Assembly (NCBI GenBank): GCA_021775315.1
Contig: JAJFIC010000050.1
Coordinates: 1-59,425, forward strand
Length of the DNA: 59,425 nucleotides
Direction of reading: 5' to 3'
Source: Paracoccaceae bacterium
GTDB lineage: Bacteria > Pseudomonadota > Alphaproteobacteria > Rhodobacterales > Rhodobacteraceae
Shown here: piece after piece, positions 56,585-59,425 of the stretch
Layout: each line of letters begins with the position of its first letter
How positions within the stretch are numbered: the first letter of the stretch is position 1
Notes under the pieces: generated by a model
Databases searched by the model: none
Told to the model about the DNA's origin: nothing
The model's input: only the letters and a program-made list of their open reading frames with translations
Translations under genes and position numbers: made by a program

Positions 56585-56666
56585 GCCAGACCGCCAGCCA
56601 AATCTTTGCAAACAGGGCCTTATTCGCTATGTTAACCGTTCCTATTCCTACCCGACCGAGGGCATT

Positions 56667-57179
56667 ATGATCGCCACACTTGACCGCAATGAATTTGTCA
56701 GCCGCTTTGGCGGCGTTTATGAACACACCCCGTGGGTGGCCGAAAAATGTTTTGACCAGAACGGCCATTTGGGCCTTTCAAAACCGTCCGATCTGGCCGG
56801 TGCGTTTTCCCATTTGATTGAAGCTTCGGGCCCCGAACTGCAAATGCTGCTATTGCGTGCGCACCCGGACCTTGCAGGAAAGCTTGCGCGTGGTGGGACA
56901 TTGACCGCCGAAAGCACTTCTGAGCAAGCAGGTGCTGGGCTGGATGCCTGCACTGAGGCCGAGTTTGAGGAATTTACCAGCCTCAACACGGCCTATCGGG
57001 AAAAATTTGGGTTTCCCTTTATTTTGGCCGTCAAAGGTCGGCACAGAACCGAGATTCTGGAAAATTTTCGCAAACGTGTACACAATGATGTTGCGACAGA
57101 ATTCCGCGAAGCACTGAACCAAGTTCACCAGATCGCCAGACTGCGGCTAGAGGCCCTGAACGCTGATTACTTGACGTAA
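56667..57179 (+). CDS. uraD: OHCU decarboxylase (2-oxo-4-hydroxy-4-carboxy-5-ureidoimidazoline decarboxylase)
   Basis: The product has 170 residues from the ATG at 56667, which has GAGGG five bases upstream. Family motifs are visible: FVSRFGGVYEHTPWVAE near the start, LLRAHPDLAGKLA near residue 70 with the catalytic His, and GFPFILAVKGRHRTEILENFRKR near 115-137. It converts OHCU to S-allantoin in uric acid breakdown. No uricase or HIU hydrolase gene is in the window. It overlaps the convergent SPOR-domain gene by 13 bases. Confidence 0.93.
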   Translation: MIATLDRNEFVSRFGGVYEHTPWVAEKCFDQNGHLGLSKPSDLAGAFSHLIEASGPELQMLLLRAHPDLAGKLARGGTLTAESTSEQAGAGLDACTEAEFEEFTSLNTAYREKFGFPFILAVKGRHRTEILENFRKRVHNDVATEFREALNQVHQIARLRLEALNADYLT

Positions 57180-58405
57180 AAGGCGTCTGAGAATCCAGCG
57201 CCACGCGCGTGTACTAGTGCGGCTTTCAACGTCGCGTCGTCCTGAAATGGCCCCAACATCACAATCGCATAGGTTTTACCGCCGCGTGTGATCGGTCGCG
57301 AAACTGTTGGCAAACCGCTGGTGTTAAATCGCTGCATCGTCCGGCTGGCATTGGCAGGAACGCCAAAAGTCGCAACCTGAACAAAGCGATGGCTTGCGGC
57401 CACATTAACCGTCGCAACTGGTGCCGTCACCGCTGCGGGAACGGCACCTGGTGCAAACGCTGACACATCTTCGATGTTTGTCATGTTAAGCGGCGATGCC
57501 TCATCAGCAATCGGGCGTTTTTTGCGCGGTTTGTTCGATCCGGCTGCCGAAGCGACGTAAGAGCGGGTCGAGGTCGTGGTGTACGGGTATTGCACCTGCG
57601 GCAAGGCAGCCGTCATATCGCGCCCGGTTGTGGCGTCAATCAGGCGGCGTGGCGTGGTTTGCGTCCAGATCAGGTCCATCTGGGCCTGACCTTGCGGCGT
57701 TCCAACGCCCCGGCGCGCCTGAGTATTACCCTCAGTCAGCAAACTCTTGTAACCGTCAGGCATCGTATATTGCGCGCGTGCAACCTGAACTGGTTGCCCG
57801 GCTGCTGTGCCGACGCGACCATTCAGATGATCCGCCGGATGCACCGATTGCGGCCCACGCCTGATCTGATAACCACGCTGGAAAATCGGCGCCACTGGCG
57901 CTGGCACTACTGCCGCCACTTGGGTCTTAGGCCGGGCAGTGCCGTAAGTTGTTTTTGTTTGCACCGAAGGGACCTGCGCGGCAGGTTTTCTTTGATTGCC
58001 AAACCAGTTCCAGTTCGCCGTCTGGCGTTTTGGTGTCTGGGCCGAAGGTGCATTTGGTGTCCGAACGGCTTGTGGCCTTGCCGCCGCAACCTGCGGCTGG
58101 CGCGGTTTGCTGGCAACCGGCGCAGTTGATCCTGCAACACCTGACGGCGACTGGCCACAAATGACCTGCCTTTTGCGGGTCACACGCGGCACCCATTGCA
58201 CCTGACCGCCAAAACCCGCGCGAATAAACGCGCAGCCCTTGCTGTCAATATATTGCGCGCCCTTATAGCTTGATGGCGGAACTTCAGCCGGACCTTTTGA
58301 CTGCCGCAGCGATTTCGCCGCAGCATCATTGGTCATCGTGATGCCCGTTACGATCATGAATGAGAGCACCAAAGCCCCCCTAAGCACTGCGTTTACTGCC
58401 CGCAT
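57167..58405 (-). CDS. Secreted SPOR-domain protein
   Basis: The product has 412 residues. An N-terminal signal sequence covers about 1-30 (DAAAKS). Residues about 35-90 include a conserved-looking region with cysteines (SKGCAFIRAGFGGQVQW). A long Ala/Pro/Gln-rich, low-complexity segment follows (about 90-330). The last 75 residues form a SPOR domain (RFVQVATFGVPANASRT to GPFQDDATLKAALVHARGAGFSDAFYV). SPOR domains bind denuded glycan strands at the division septum, so a cell-division or envelope role is likely. Confidence 0.88.
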   Translation of the reverse strand: MRAVNAVLRGALVLSFMIVTGITMTNDAAAKSLRQSKGPAEVPPSSYKGAQYIDSKGCAFIRAGFGGQVQWVPRVTRKRQVICGQSPSGVAGSTAPVASKPRQPQVAAARPQAVRTPNAPSAQTPKRQTANWNWFGNQRKPAAQVPSVQTKTTYGTARPKTQVAAVVPAPVAPIFQRGYQIRRGPQSVHPADHLNGRVGTAAGQPVQVARAQYTMPDGYKSLLTEGNTQARRGVGTPQGQAQMDLIWTQTTPRRLIDATTGRDMTAALPQVQYPYTTTSTRSYVASAAGSNKPRKKRPIADEASPLNMTNIEDVSAFAPGAVPAAVTAPVATVNVAASHRFVQVATFGVPANASRTMQRFNTSGLPTVSRPITRGGKTYAIVMLGPFQDDATLKAALVHARGAGFSDAFYVK

Positions 58406-58457
58406 TATTGCCCCCTGTTATTGTCAGGGAGTGTGCCCAAATGTAAAGAAATAGTAA

Positions 58458-58481
58458 AGACCCGGATCAGGGTTTTTTAGC
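58458..58481 (-). terminator. Weak terminator after upp
   Basis: On the minus strand ACCC and GGGT form a short stem three to ten bases after the stop of upp, followed by a T-rich stretch (CTTTACTATTTCTTT). The stem is short, so confidence is modest. Confidence 0.35.
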
Positions 58482-59114
58482 CTATTTTGTGCCAAACATA
58501 CGGTCGCCCGCATCACCTAGCCCCGGCAGGATATACCCAAGCTCGTTCAAACGCTCATCCAGTGCGGCAGTTACGATCGGCACATCGGGGTGGGCTTCTT
58601 TCATTCGGGCGACACCTTCAGGCGCGGCCAGCAGGCACAAAAACCGAATATCTGTGGCCCCGGCCTCTTTCAAAAGATCAATCGCCGCGACTGAAGAATT
58701 GCCGGTCGCCAGCATTGGATCAACCGCAATGACCCGCCGACTGCCCAATTCATCCGGCACTTTGAAATAATACTGAACCGGTTTCAGGGTTTTGTGATCG
58801 CGATAAAGCCCGACAAAGCCAACGCGCGCCAACGGGATCAGGTCCAGAATGCCATCAAGCAGGCCGTTGCCCGCGCGCAGGATTGAAATCAGTGCCAGTT
58901 TCTTGCCCTCAAGCACGGGTGCGTCCATTTCAACCAACGGCGTTTCGATCCGCTGCGTGGTCATCGGCAAATCGCGGGTCACTTCATACGCCAGCAAAAC
59001 CGATATTTCCCTGAGCAATTGGCGAAACACGGCAGACGACGTTCCAGTTTCGCGCATCAAGGACAATTTATGCTGCACCAACGGATGGTTTACGATTGTC
59101 AGATGATTGGTCAT
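58482..59114 (-). CDS. upp: Uracil phosphoribosyltransferase
   Basis: The product has 210 residues, the standard length. The start [18 protein letters not shown] and the PRPP-binding loop [15 protein letters not shown] (about 130-145) are characteristic. It converts uracil and PRPP to UMP in pyrimidine salvage. The phosphopentomutase gene lies 69 bases upstream on the same strand, so both may form a nucleoside-salvage operon. Confidence 0.97.
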   Translation of the reverse strand: MTNHLTIVNHPLVQHKLSLMRETGTSSAVFRQLLREISVLLAYEVTRDLPMTTQRIETPLVEMDAPVLEGKKLALISILRAGNGLLDGILDLIPLARVGFVGLYRDHKTLKPVQYYFKVPDELGSRRVIAVDPMLATGNSSVAAIDLLKEAGATDIRFLCLLAAPEGVARMKEAHPDVPIVTAALDERLNELGYILPGLGDAGDRMFGTK

Positions 59115-59183
59115 GATGTCCCCCAGAATTACGCTGGGCGAAACCTATGACAACCCGGCGCGTGATCCAACCTCAGAAACACT

Positions 59184-59425
59184 TTATTTCAGAAAACTCT
59201 GCCCCGCAGGGCCAAAAGGCGCGCCCAAATGCGCCGCCGCACTTGCCCCGATATCAGCAAATGCACAAAGCCCGATTTCACCAGCACCGGCACCCGCAAC
59301 CACCACAGGCACCCGTTCGCGCGTGTGGTCTGTTCCGGCCCAGGTCGGATCGTTGCCGTGGTCCGCCGTAAAGATCATCAGATCGCCCTGCCGCATGCGT
59401 GACAACAGCTCTGGCAGGCGCGCGT
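59184..59425 (-). CDS. deoB: Phosphopentomutase, C-terminal part
   Basis: A minus-strand frame enters from the right edge and ends at 59184, giving about 80 C-terminal residues. The stretch [24 protein letters not shown] carries the metal-binding Asp and His residues of DeoB and related alkaline-phosphatase-fold mutases. The enzyme interconverts ribose or deoxyribose 1- and 5-phosphate. The N-terminus lies outside the window. Confidence 0.93.
   Translation of the reverse strand, partial: ARLPELLSRMRQGDLMIFTADHGNDPTWAGTDHTRERVPVVVAGAGAGEIGLCAFADIGASAAAHLGAPFGPAGQSFLK

Larger units (their letters stand above)
56272..56666. other. Intergenic region with small-RNA-like segment
   Basis: This 395-base gap lies between divergent genes. 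It holds an inverted repeat near 56398-56420 (GTTTTCA/TGAAAAAC), a GCCCC/GGGGC hairpin (56518-56535) and a strong plus-strand terminator (56557-56584). No gene lies upstream of that terminator on the plus strand. Confidence 0.5.

Overview
The window looks like a chromosomal segment of an alphaproteobacterium, most likely a marine Rhodobacterales (roseobacter-type) species. Support comes from gene content: a box-type aerobic benzoyl-CoA locus, a form II cox/xanthine-dehydrogenase cluster with coxDEG accessory genes, several orphan Rieske oxygenases and a YghU-type GST. Coding density is high and GC moderate. I see no insertion sequence, phage gene, CRISPR array or integrase.

Layout. 1-3180: a secreted class-3-lipase-like protein whose C-terminus lies outside the window. 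3181-4872: a gene-poor gap, then a secreted SH3 + beta/gamma-crystallin-like protein. 5027-20844: one long minus-strand aromatic locus. In transcription order it holds a branched-chain-amino-acid-type ABC importer (binding protein, two permeases, two ATPases), a Rieske oxygenase, a glutamine-synthetase-like ligase, a benzoate-CoA ligase, an alpha/beta hydrolase, then boxC, boxB, boxA, a thioesterase and the regulator boxR. TGCA-rich operator arrays sit before the importer and before boxC, and a related palindrome sits before boxR. 21008-29744: a small secreted protein, an acyl-CoA synthetase, an ABC exporter, a Sel1 protein, a HCCA-isomerase-like DsbA-fold protein, tRNA-Gly, a gamma-carbonic-anhydrase-like protein, yghU and a LysR regulator. 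29832-33365: a four-gene operon of two Rieske oxygenases flanking a RidA-like and a DUF1028 protein. 33826-34887: an ACR3 arsenite exporter. 35165-42142: three secreted or periplasmic multidomain proteins of unknown function. 42390-46801: an Asp-box (BNR) repeat protein and an MFS transporter. 46933-54439: coxM, coxL, coxS, coxG, coxE and coxD, with a divergent XdhC/CoxI-type gene. 54600-59425: aroQ, an ectoine-hydrolase-like M24 protein, uraD, a SPOR-domain protein, upp and the end of deoB.

How it fits together. The 5-21 kb locus should import an aromatic acid, activate it to its CoA thioester, epoxidise benzoyl-CoA (BoxAB) and open the ring (BoxC). BoxR probably senses benzoyl-CoA and acts at the TGCA arrays. 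The aldehyde dehydrogenase BoxD is not in the window. The glutamine-synthetase-like gene overlapping a Rieske oxygenase resembles the glutamylation/oxygenation logic of aromatic-amine pathways, so the locus may also funnel an amino-substituted aromatic into benzoyl-CoA metabolism; this is inference. The Rieske-RidA-DUF1028-Rieske operon is a second candidate pathway for a nitrogen-containing substrate. None of the three Rieske oxygenases has an obvious dedicated reductase gene nearby.
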